A DNA stretch of 24,062 bases from JAZRUY01 sp045598845 (GTDB taxonomy: Bacteria > Verrucomicrobiota > Lentisphaeria > Victivallales > Victivallaceae). The notes below the pieces were generated by a model. The model was given only the letters and a program-made list of their open reading frames with translations. It ran no database searches and was not told where the DNA came from. The position numbers were made by a program, and so were the translations under genes. Shown here piece by piece: positions 8,465-15,884 of this stretch. The number at the start of each line of letters is the position of its first letter. Within the stretch, counting starts at the first letter, position 1. Location of the stretch: NCBI GenBank assembly GCA_045598845.1, contig JAZRUY010000031.1, positions 1-24,062 of the forward strand, written 5' to 3'.

Positions 8465-9678
8465 GAATAGTGCATTTCAACTACCATCTGCGGCGCGGCG
8501 GCGCGGCGGCGGCCGTGTTGCGGCTGCATACGGAATTGCTGCGCAAAGGGGTTGATTCCGTCATGTGCGTGGCCGATGATGACGGTATGCGGGGGGTTCC
8601 CGGCACGGTATTGCTGCCGCGGCCGCTCCGGCTGCGGTGCCGGCTGCGGCAGAGGTTTGAGAGTATGCTGTTACGCTGCGACGGAGGAAACGATCCCCTG
8701 TTTCCGCGTTCGCTGAATCCTGCCGCCGCTACCGGAGCGGGTGCGTTTCTGCGTTCGCTGAATCCGGACGCGGTGAACCTGCATTGGATCGGCGGAGGTA
8801 TGGTCGGATTGACGGAACTTGCCGAACTGAATCTGCCGACGCTGTGGACGCTGCACGACTGCTGGGCTATCTGCGCGACCGGGCATTACCACCGTTCCGG
8901 CGACCGCCGGTTTATTTCCGGATACGGAAACGGAGCGCCGGCGCTGGACCGGATTAATTTTGAACGCAAACGGAAAGCGTGGATGAATTGGCGGCCGCGG
9001 ATTATTACTCCCAGCCGCTGGCTGGGGAATGAAGTATCGGAAAGCGCTTTGTTAGGAAAGTGCTCCGTTACAGTTATCCCTAACGGAATTGATTTGCGGC
9101 TCTGGCGGAATTTTCCCAAAGCGGAAGCACGAACCCGGCTCGGATTGCCGGCGGAAGGTAAAATCCTGCTTTTCGCCGCGGATGATCTCGGCAGTCCCAA
9201 CAAAGGCGGCGGCGAATTGCTTGAAGTGCTGCGGATACTGCGCTCCCGCCGTCCGGATTTGCGTCTGCTGACAGTCGGCTGCGGCAAAGTGAGCGGTTCT
9301 CCCCTGGAAACTATCGCGGCCGGATATGTTTGCGGGCAGGAAAAGATGAATTTGCTTTACAGCGCATCCGATTGCCTGCTGCTCACTTCCAAATTGGACA
9401 ACTTGCCCAATTCGGCGCTCGAAGCGGCCGCCTGCGGCACTCCTGCCGTCGGATTCGACTGCTGCGGAATTCCGGATGCGGTTGTCCGCGGCGGCAACGG
9501 GGAACTGGCGGCTCCCGGAGATATCGCCGGTATGGCCGCCGCGGTGGAAAAAATACTGTCAGGGGATCCTGAAAATCTCCGCGTGTGTTCCCGGCATACG
9601 GCTGAAACGCGCTTTGATATATCCGGTACAACGGAAAAATACTTGGAAATTTACCGCAGTGTTATTTCATCCCGCTGA
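8461..9678 (+). CDS. Glycosyltransferase family 4 (GT-B fold)
   Basis: A 405-residue retaining GT-B enzyme. The N-terminal domain starts RIVHFNYHLRRGGAAAAVLRLH, an acceptor-side glycine-rich loop, and contains LWTLHDCWAICATGHYH (128-144), typical of GT4 enzymes from polysaccharide loci. The C-terminal half has the nucleotide-sugar-binding region LDNLPNSALEAAACGTPAVG (312-331), an EX7E-like motif with Asp at the first acidic position, then GIPDAV and NGELAAPGD. The start is GTG at 8461, which overlaps the previous stop as GTGA and places the first beta strand correctly; the frame is open further upstream but shows no homology there. It is last in the operon. Its 3' end overlaps the convergent membrane-protein gene by 17 nt, leaving no room for a separate terminator. 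Confidence 0.92.
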   Translation: MRIVHFNYHLRRGGAAAAVLRLHTELLRKGVDSVMCVADDDGMRGVPGTVLLPRPLRLRCRLRQRFESMLLRCDGGNDPLFPRSLNPAAATGAGAFLRSLNPDAVNLHWIGGGMVGLTELAELNLPTLWTLHDCWAICATGHYHRSGDRRFISGYGNGAPALDRINFERKRKAWMNWRPRIITPSRWLGNEVSESALLGKCSVTVIPNGIDLRLWRNFPKAEARTRLGLPAEGKILLFAADDLGSPNKGGGELLEVLRILRSRRPDLRLLTVGCGKVSGSPLETIAAGYVCGQEKMNLLYSASDCLLLTSKLDNLPNSALEAAACGTPAVGFDCCGIPDAVVRGGNGELAAPGDIAGMAAAVEKILSGDPENLRVCSRHTAETRFDISGTTEKYLEIYRSVISSR

Positions 9679-11017
9679 TAAACGGCATATCCGCGGTGCG
9701 GACGCTTTTCAGGCCGTATTCGGCGGCAAAGTGCCGGTTGATGAAATGGCCGCTGTTATCGCGCAGCACATCGGTTTTGTACAGTACATTGTATCTGCTG
9801 GTGCCGATTACCGGCGCAACGACCGCTTCTTCCCGGCAGTCCGCCAGCCTTTTCCGATGAGCCTGAAAAGTATAAACCGAATCGCGCAGTCCGAGTCCGG
9901 CCGCCGCCAGTCCGGCGCAGAATATTGTCGCCGCGAATACTTTCTGCAAATCCGGCGCGTCTAAACGTTCCAGCAGCATCAGCGATGCCGGAAGCATCAG
10001 GATAAAACAACCGAATACCGCTCTTCCCGGCGCATACGGTGATAATGCCATTACATAACAGGCCGCCAGTCCGGTACAAATAAACAACAACGGCAGTTTC
10101 AGATCCGCTTCACGTCTCCGGAACAGAATCCACAACAGTCCGGCGTTCAGCGGAAACAAGCCGGGGATAAGGCTGAAAAGATAGGCGGTTTGCAACGCCG
10201 CGCCGTAGAAAAAACCTCTGAAACAGTGATGCTCGTAGGCAATCCGGCAACGCAACCCCGGCGCGGAGAGCATTAACGCAAGCCCGGCGGCAAGCCCCGC
10301 TATGCCGCACCACAGGCGCGGCGGAATCTTCCCGCACTTCTTTTTTATCATCAGCATCATGGCCGCCGCTGTTAAAATAACTGCGCCGGCGGTGTTTTCA
10401 TTGGCGTTGCCGGCGATCATTCCGGTGATGAATAAAAGAGGGCAGGCAAACAGTCCGCCATGCCCGGGAATACCGTATTCCAGTATGTCGCGGTACCGCC
10501 ACAGAAGGAACAGATAAAAGCAGGCCGGCCACAGATAACAGACGGTACCGGAGCCCCAGACCAGCGTTTGCCCCGGCGCAGGGGCGCAGAGCAGGAACAG
10601 TCCGGCGGCCGCGGCGATCAGCCAGACCGGCGCCGGTCGCCGTCCCATGGCGATGCGGACGGCAAGCACTATCGCGGCGGCGGTGAATCCGGCATTGACC
10701 AGATCATACCAGATTTTATCGAACATGAGGAAAGTTTTAACCGTGGAAAGGTAAAATATCCTGCCGCTCCAGTCGAAATACATGTTGCGCACTGATTCCG
10801 CGACATCCGTCAGGGTGAGAATGCGCTCGGCCCGTCCGAAATCCAGGGCGAAGAACGGAGTTCCCGGGGTATTTTTGTACAGGCAGAAATAATCATCATT
10901 GACCAGGGGTGAATATCTTGCCAGCGCAAAAACCGCGCCGGCTGCGAATAACACCGGCAGCCATTTCAGCGCCTTCTGCAAATTCACTTTATTTCCGCTG
11001 TGTCCGCTTATAATCAT
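9662..11017 (-). CDS. Polytopic membrane protein, DUF6056/GT-C-like
   Basis: A 451-residue membrane protein with about 10-12 hydrophobic segments. After the first segment a periplasmic-type loop contains NDDYF (40-44) and later FDWSGRIFY. Further on, LVWGSGTVCYLWP is a block recognisable in DUF6056-type proteins from glycan loci. Acidic residues in the first external loop are typical of GT-C glycosyltransferases, which use polyprenyl-phosphate sugars; a GT-C role is inference. ATG 11015-11017 lacks a Shine-Dalgarno sequence, but a good promoter ends 9 nt upstream, so the message may be leaderless. A GTG at codon 11 is an alternative start. It converges on the GT4 gene, whose last 17 nt it overlaps. 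Confidence 0.8.
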   Translation of the reverse strand: MIISGHSGNKVNLQKALKWLPVLFAAGAVFALARYSPLVNDDYFCLYKNTPGTPFFALDFGRAERILTLTDVAESVRNMYFDWSGRIFYLSTVKTFLMFDKIWYDLVNAGFTAAAIVLAVRIAMGRRPAPVWLIAAAAGLFLLCAPAPGQTLVWGSGTVCYLWPACFYLFLLWRYRDILEYGIPGHGGLFACPLLFITGMIAGNANENTAGAVILTAAAMMLMIKKKCGKIPPRLWCGIAGLAAGLALMLSAPGLRCRIAYEHHCFRGFFYGAALQTAYLFSLIPGLFPLNAGLLWILFRRREADLKLPLLFICTGLAACYVMALSPYAPGRAVFGCFILMLPASLMLLERLDAPDLQKVFAATIFCAGLAAAGLGLRDSVYTFQAHRKRLADCREEAVVAPVIGTSRYNVLYKTDVLRDNSGHFINRHFAAEYGLKSVRTADMPFISGMK

Positions 11018-11026
11018 GGCAATAGT

Positions 11027-11055
11027 AATATAGCTGGAAACCGACGGTGTTGCAA
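11027..11055 (-). promoter_or_regulatory. Predicted promoter of the DUF6056-like gene, possibly leaderless
   Basis: On the minus strand TTGCAA (11055-11050), a 17-bp spacer and TATATT (11032-11027) lie directly before the ATG at 11017. A start about 7 nt after the -10 box leaves a leader of only about 3 nt, consistent with the missing ribosome-binding site. Confidence 0.5.
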
Positions 11056-11068
11056 CCCGGATTTATGC

Positions 11069-11097
11069 TTGACTGAACACCGGTAACGCATTATATT
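11069..11097 (+). promoter_or_regulatory. Predicted promoter of the ymdB-ribBA-hisF operon
   Basis: TTGACT (11069-11074), 17 bp, then TATATT (11092-11097). The transcription start would be near 11104, about 70 nt before the ymdB-like ATG at 11173. It is divergent from, and some 14 bp apart from, the promoter of the membrane-protein gene. Confidence 0.6.
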
Positions 11098-11172
11098 TAA
11101 GCGATTGATTTTCGTTGAAATTCAGTGATTGCGGATTATTGCGCATTATCCAGTTAGGAATCGGTGACAGAG

Positions 11173-11961
11173 ATGAATCTGCTGTTTATCGGTGATGTTG
11201 TCGGCAAGGGCGGGCGGGAAGCGGTAAAAGCGCTGGTTCCTGAACTGCGGCGCGAAAAAAACTGCCGGTTCGTGATTGTCAACGGCGAAAATTCCGCCGC
11301 CGGCAACGGTCTTACTTCAGGAACCGTTGCCGATCTGCTTACCGTGGCGGATGTGGTCACCGCCGGTGATCATGTCTGGGATCAGCGCGGTTTCGAGCGC
11401 GATATCACTGTTTTGCCGCGGGTTATCCGTCCTGCTAATCTGAAAGACGGTCAACCCGGCCGCGGATACGGAGTGTTCCGCAACCCGTCAGGCGGCGAAA
11501 TCGCTGTTATTTCGCTGCAGGGCAAGGTTTTTATGCGGGATTCCGCTTTTGATCCGTTCGATAAGGCGGATGAGATTTTACGGTCACTGCCGCCGGCGGT
11601 GAAAAACATAATAGTTGATTTTCATGCGGAAGCGACCAGTGAAAAACTGGCGATGGGATACTATCTTGACGGCAGAATAACCGCGATGTTCGGTACCCAT
11701 ACTCATGTGCGGACCGCCGACGCCTGCGTGCTGCCGGGCGGAACCGCCAGGATAACCGATGCCGGCATGGCCGGCGCGGAAAGAAGTGTATTGGGGCGCA
11801 GCGTGGAAGACGTGCTGAGTAAATTCACCACCGGTATGCCCAACCGTCTGGAAGTGGTTGAAAAAGGGGATATCAGGGTGGATTGCACCGTGGTGAACTT
11901 TGATCACATGACGGGAAAAGCCTCTGGCATTGAGTCATTTTCCCGTATTGTGGCGATTTGA
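11173..11961 (+). CDS. YmdB-family metallophosphoesterase (TIGR00282)
   Basis: A 262-residue cytoplasmic calcineurin-like phosphoesterase. Motifs in order are FIGDVVGKGGRE (5-16), VNGEN (36-40), TAGDHVWD (63-70), DFHAEATSEKLAMGYYLDG (149-167) and GTHTHVRTAD (174-183), the full signature of the YmdB family. In Bacillus the enzyme hydrolyses cyclic nucleotides and influences biofilm genes; a role here is not shown. The third motif is GDH where the Bacillus type has GNH. A GTG at 11164 is in frame, but ATG 11173 has GGTGA 5 nt upstream and gives the usual N-terminus MNLLFIGDVV. It is the first gene of a five-gene plus-strand run, and ribBA follows after 11 nt. Confidence 0.92.
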   Translation: MNLLFIGDVVGKGGREAVKALVPELRREKNCRFVIVNGENSAAGNGLTSGTVADLLTVADVVTAGDHVWDQRGFERDITVLPRVIRPANLKDGQPGRGYGVFRNPSGGEIAVISLQGKVFMRDSAFDPFDKADEILRSLPPAVKNIIVDFHAEATSEKLAMGYYLDGRITAMFGTHTHVRTADACVLPGGTARITDAGMAGAERSVLGRSVEDVLSKFTTGMPNRLEVVEKGDIRVDCTVVNFDHMTGKASGIESFSRIVAI

Positions 11962-11972
11962 GGTAATTTGAA

Positions 11973-13172
11973 ATGGCGGATTTTGTTTTTGATACTCCGG
12001 AAGAGCTCATTGCTGAAATAAAACGCGGCAATATGGTGGTTATCACCGATGATGAGAACCGTGAAAACGAAGGTGATCTGGTCATGGCGTCCGCCTGCGT
12101 CACGCCGGAGAAGATCGCTTTTATCGCCACTCACGCCTGCGGGCTTATCTGCGCTCCGATCACCGCCGAGCGGGCGGCGGCGCTGGGGTTGCGTACTCCG
12201 GCTTCGCTTACGGATCCGTTCGGTACCGCGTTTACGCAAAGCGTTGATGCCAAAGATGGTACTACGACCGGCATTTCCGCTTTTGACCGTTGCCGTACCG
12301 TTCAGGCGCTCAGCGACACCTCCTGTACGCCTTCCAGTTTTGTATCTCCGGGGCATATGTTCCCTCTGATTGCCAGGCCCGGCGGTGTTTTGCACCGGGC
12401 CGGTCATACCGAGGCGACGGTGGATTTAGCCGGGTTGGCCGGGTTCGCGCCGGCCGGAGTATGTTGCGAAATAATGAATCCCGACGGTACGATGGCTCGT
12501 CTTCCGCAACTCAACGAGTTCCGTAAAAAGCATAATTTGAAATGGGGGACTGTCGCGGATCTGATCGCCTACCGCCGCCGGCACGAGAAACTTATCATCC
12601 GCGGAGCCGAGGCCAGGTTGCCGACTGCTTACGGTGATTTCCGGGCAGTCGCATACCGGACTAAAATCGATTCCTTTGAACATGTGGCGCTGGTGTGCGG
12701 CGAGGTTTCCGGAAGGGAAAACGTATTGGTGCGGGTGCACAGCGAATGCCTGACCGGAGATGTGTTCGGCTCGCGGCGCTGCGATTGCGGCGAGCAGTTG
12801 CATAATGCCATGCGGAAAATTGCCGAAAACGGTTCCGGAGTGCTGGTTTATCTGCGGCAGGAGGGGCGCGGAATCGGTATATTCAATAAGATCAGCGCGT
12901 ACAAACTGCAGGATGACGGATGCGACACGGTGGAGGCGAATCACCGGCTGGGATTCGCCTCTGATTTACGGGAATACGGGATCGGGGTGCAGATACTGCT
13001 TGATCTGGGGGTGAAATCGGTGCGTCTGCTCACCAATAACCCCCGTAAACTGGTCGGTATTTCCGGATATGATATGAAGATAACCGAACGGGTGCCGCTG
13101 ATTATCGAGCCGACACCTGAAGACGCGTTCTATCTCGATACCAAGAAACGTAAAATGGGGCATTTGCTCTGA
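11973..13172 (+). CDS. ribBA: Bifunctional RibBA: DHBP synthase / GTP cyclohydrolase II
   Basis: A 399-residue fusion catalysing both entry steps of riboflavin synthesis. The RibB half (about 1-203) makes 3,4-dihydroxy-2-butanone 4-phosphate from ribulose 5-phosphate and carries DDENRENEGDL (26-36), THACGLICAPI and HTEATVDLA (145-153). The RibA half (about 206-399) opens GTP. It has VRVHSECLTGDVFGS with zinc ligands Cys259, Cys270 and Cys272, LRQEGRGIG (294-302) and DTVEANHRLGF, then LLTNNPRKLVGISGYD. All key residues are present in both halves, so both activities are expected. GAGG lies 9 nt before the ATG and overlaps the end of the ymdB-like gene. hisF follows 25 nt on. No ribD/ribE/ribH is nearby. 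Confidence 0.97.
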   Translation: MADFVFDTPEELIAEIKRGNMVVITDDENRENEGDLVMASACVTPEKIAFIATHACGLICAPITAERAAALGLRTPASLTDPFGTAFTQSVDAKDGTTTGISAFDRCRTVQALSDTSCTPSSFVSPGHMFPLIARPGGVLHRAGHTEATVDLAGLAGFAPAGVCCEIMNPDGTMARLPQLNEFRKKHNLKWGTVADLIAYRRRHEKLIIRGAEARLPTAYGDFRAVAYRTKIDSFEHVALVCGEVSGRENVLVRVHSECLTGDVFGSRRCDCGEQLHNAMRKIAENGSGVLVYLRQEGRGIGIFNKISAYKLQDDGCDTVEANHRLGFASDLREYGIGVQILLDLGVKSVRLLTNNPRKLVGISGYDMKITERVPLIIEPTPEDAFYLDTKKRKMGHLL

Positions 13173-13197
13173 AAGACGGAAAGGAACGGTGGTTTTT

Positions 13198-13962
13198 ATG
13201 GAAAATGACGCGGTTGCGATTATGCCGTGCCTGGATATGCGCGACGGACGGGTGGTTAAAGGGGTGCATTTCGTGGATATCGCCGATGCCGGCGATCCGG
13301 TGGAATGCGCGAAAGCTTATATCGCGGCGGGAGCCGATGAACTGGCGATGCTGGATATAACCGCTACTGTGGAAAAACGCCGCACGCTTGTTGAAGTCGT
13401 TAAGCGGGTCGCCGAAGTCTGCACGATTCCTTTTACAGTCGGCGGCGGTATCGCGGATATGGACGGAGCCCGGGCGGTGCTGAAAGCCGGAGCGGATAAA
13501 ATCAGTGTCAGTTCAGCCGGATTCCGCAATCCGGATTTTATCCGCAATCTGATTGCCGAATTCGGCGCGGATGCGGTCACAGTCGCGATTGATGTGGATG
13601 TTAACGGCGACATGCCGTCCGGATATGAGGTTTTTATCGACGGCGGCCGTACGGCCACCGGTTACGATGCCTTGGATTGGGCGCGCCGGGCGGATGATAT
13701 GGGGGTGCGGGTGATACTTCCGACCAGTAAAGCCGGCGACGGCGCGAAAACCGGATACGATTTGCCGGTTATAAGAGCCATGCACGAAGCCTGTTCCGCC
13801 AAAATCGTCGCTTCCGGCGGCGCCGGTAAAATGGATGACTTTTTAGCCGCGGCCGATGCCGGCGCCTCGGTATTGCTTGCCGCGAGTGTTTTTCACTTCC
13901 ATATCATAGATATCGGTGATTTGAAGGATTTCCTCAGCAAGAACGGCGTAAAAGTGCGCTGA
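13198..13962 (+). CDS. hisF: Imidazole glycerol phosphate synthase cyclase subunit HisF (divergent gate)
   Basis: A 254-residue (beta/alpha)8 barrel that, with the glutaminase HisH, makes imidazole glycerol phosphate and AICAR in histidine synthesis. It has MPCLDMRDGRVVKGVHFVD (9-27) with catalytic Asp13, DITAT (53-57), FTVGGGI (79-85), Asp132 in VAIDVD, catalytic Asp181 in AGDGAKTGYDL, and ASGGAGKMDDF (205-215). Compared from memory with Thermotoga HisF, several residues differ: the gate Arg5 is Ala7, the gate Glu167 is Val172, and the usual DRDGTK is AGDGAK. Gate Glu48 and Lys101 are kept. A GTG at 13189 is an alternative start but too close to AAGGA; ATG 13198 is preferred. No hisH or other his gene is in the window, and a paralogue role in sugar amidination cannot be excluded. 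Confidence 0.88.
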   Translation: MENDAVAIMPCLDMRDGRVVKGVHFVDIADAGDPVECAKAYIAAGADELAMLDITATVEKRRTLVEVVKRVAEVCTIPFTVGGGIADMDGARAVLKAGADKISVSSAGFRNPDFIRNLIAEFGADAVTVAIDVDVNGDMPSGYEVFIDGGRTATGYDALDWARRADDMGVRVILPTSKAGDGAKTGYDLPVIRAMHEACSAKIVASGGAGKMDDFLAAADAGASVLLAASVFHFHIIDIGDLKDFLSKNGVKVR

Positions 13963-14014
13963 TGTTTGCCGCGGCGCATTAGTTGCTGTTTTTATCGAAC
14001 GGGCGGGGCTTTCA

Positions 14015-15403
14015 GTGAGACGATACGGACGGGTGTGGTTATTTGTTGCCGCGGATTTTTTTTCCGTTGCGCTGGCATTGTTTTGCGGTTTGTCATTATA
14101 CGCCTGTTTCGGCGCTTATTATCCTTCCGGTATTCTGCTGCGCCTGGCTCCGGTGCCTGTGCTTATTTGCATAATCAATATGTTCAGCCGTCTTTATTGC
14201 GGTAATCCGTGCTATCCCGGTTTCGGTGTTTCCCCGGTTGAAGAGTTGCGCCGGCTTACGATTTCAACTTTCTCCGGTTATGCTTTTTGCTGGACGATTT
14301 TCAGTCTGACGCGGACGGCGGAATATTTTTCCCGTATCGGGCTCGGCATATCGCTGATATTCTCTTTGATATTCATATTTTGTTTCCGATGGCTGGTTCG
14401 CCGGATGATGAAGAAAGCCGGTCTTTTCCAGCGCAAGGCATATCTGGCCGGGCATGATTGTCAGTTACTGCGTCAGTTGTACCGCTTTTTTGACGCTGAT
14501 TCTTACTACGGGATTGAGATCGCCGGGGTTTTCGGCGCCGGAGACGCCGAATGGATTCGTCCTGGATGCGTTACCGGGGAAATAGACGGTTTGGCCGATG
14601 CGTTTCCGGTTGATAATTTGATTGTGGAAATGAATCTGAATGAAAACCGGGAGCGTTTTGACGATTGGAACCGGATTTTTCATAATATTATGATTGTGTC
14701 GGAAAAAACGGTTTTTCCGGTTTTGTGGAGTCATCCGGTTGAAGTCGGAGGTTTCGGCGCATTGGAAATCAGTAACCGTACGAAGTACCACATGGTGATT
14801 TTTTTGAAACGCGCGACGGAGATTTTTTTCGTGTCTTTATCGCTTGCGGCGGTATTGCCGCTGTTTCTGCTGTTATGCGTTGCGGTGAAAATAAGCAGCC
14901 GCGGTCCTGTTTTTTACCGCGCGCACCGGCTGGGCAAGGGCGGCCGTCCGATTTCAGTGCTTAAATTCCGCACTATGTATGAAAATGCCGATGAACGGCT
15001 GGAGCGGATACTTTCCCGCCGCCCGGATATGCGGGAGGAATGGGAGAATAACTTTAAAATCAGAAAAGATCCCCGGATAACACCGTTCGGAGCGCTGTTG
15101 CGCCGTACCTCCATTGATGAACTTCCGCAACTCATCAATGTACTGCGGGGCGATATGTCTCTGATCGGTCCGCGCCCGATTGTGGAAAGGGAAGTCCGCT
15201 ATTACGGCGCATATTACGATTTGTTCTCCAGCGTTAAACCCGGTATTACTGGCCTGTGGCAAATTTCCGGACGGAGCAATCTGGATTACGCCGACAGAGT
15301 GCGGCTTGATGTTTACTATATCCGTAACTGGACGTTCTGGCTGGATTTTTATATTTTTGTAAAGACCTTTCCCGCCGTTTTTTTCGCCCGCGGAGCCAGA
15401 TGA
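14015..15403 (+). CDS. WbaP-type undecaprenyl-phosphate sugar-1-phosphate transferase
   Basis: A 462-residue polyprenyl-phosphate hexose-1-phosphate transferase that would start synthesis of a lipid-linked glycan at the inner membrane. Four hydrophobic N-terminal segments (about 8-30, 39-60, 83-100, 108-128) precede a soluble Rossmann-like middle. The C-terminal catalytic domain (PF02397) has the re-entrant helix (about 263-292), GPVFYRAHRLGKGG, KFRTM (317-321), the acidic pair in SIDELPQL (Asp368, Glu369), GDMSLIGPRP (379-388) and KPGITGLWQISGRS (408-421). The presence of the membrane N-terminus places it with WbaP rather than the short PglC type; whether the sugar is Gal, Glc or another is unknown. 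GTG 14015 is chosen; only a weak G-rich site precedes it. ybaK starts directly after its stop codon. Confidence 0.93.
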   Translation: MRRYGRVWLFVAADFFSVALALFCGLSLYACFGAYYPSGILLRLAPVPVLICIINMFSRLYCGNPCYPGFGVSPVEELRRLTISTFSGYAFCWTIFSLTRTAEYFSRIGLGISLIFSLIFIFCFRWLVRRMMKKAGLFQRKAYLAGHDCQLLRQLYRFFDADSYYGIEIAGVFGAGDAEWIRPGCVTGEIDGLADAFPVDNLIVEMNLNENRERFDDWNRIFHNIMIVSEKTVFPVLWSHPVEVGGFGALEISNRTKYHMVIFLKRATEIFFVSLSLAAVLPLFLLLCVAVKISSRGPVFYRAHRLGKGGRPISVLKFRTMYENADERLERILSRRPDMREEWENNFKIRKDPRITPFGALLRRTSIDELPQLINVLRGDMSLIGPRPIVEREVRYYGAYYDLFSSVKPGITGLWQISGRSNLDYADRVRLDVYYIRNWTFWLDFYIFVKTFPAVFFARGAR

Positions 15404-15883
15404 ATGCCGGTGCATAAGACTAATGCGCTGCGTCTGCTGGACGGGAAAAATATTCCTTACCGGCCGTATGAGTATAATATCGCCTCAAATGAACTTAATG
15501 CGGTCGCTATGGCCGCTAAACTCGGAGTTCCGCCTGAACGGGTGTTCAAAACGCTTGTCGCCAGGGGAGATTCCCGGGATGCTTTTTTTGTGTTCGTGAT
15601 TCCCGGTTCCTGCAATTTAAATTTAAAACTCGCCGCGGCGGCGGCCGGTAACAAACGGATGGATATGGTCGCGCAGCGGGAATTGTTTCCGCTTACCGGT
15701 TATGTGCACGGCGGCTGTTCTCCGATCGGCATGAAAAAGCTTTTTCCCGTATTTCTGGATGAAACCGCGCGGCTTTGGGATACGGTTTTCATCAGCGGCG
15801 GCCGAATCGGTCTGGCGATTGAAATCCCGCCTTCGGTTTTAGCGGCGGTCACCGGAGCGTTTTTCCGCGATATCGCGAAATAA
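15404..15883 (+). CDS. ybaK: YbaK/EbsC-type Cys-tRNA(Pro) deacylase
   Basis: A 159-residue trans-editing enzyme that hydrolyses cysteine mischarged on tRNA(Pro) by ProRS. It matches the YbaK/TIGR00011 pattern: an N-terminal helix, VFKTLVAR with the invariant catalytic Lys49, and GYVHGGCSPIGMKK (99-112). The ATG is immediately after the wbaP-like TGA, and GGAG lies 8 nt upstream inside that gene, so the two are translationally coupled despite unrelated functions. It ends 1 nt before the stop codon of the convergent membrane-protein gene, and no terminator is visible between them. Confidence 0.93.
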   Translation: MPVHKTNALRLLDGKNIPYRPYEYNIASNELNAVAMAAKLGVPPERVFKTLVARGDSRDAFFVFVIPGSCNLNLKLAAAAAGNKRMDMVAQRELFPLTGYVHGGCSPIGMKKLFPVFLDETARLWDTVFISGGRIGLAIEIPPSVLAAVTGAFFRDIAK

Positions 15884-15884
15884 A

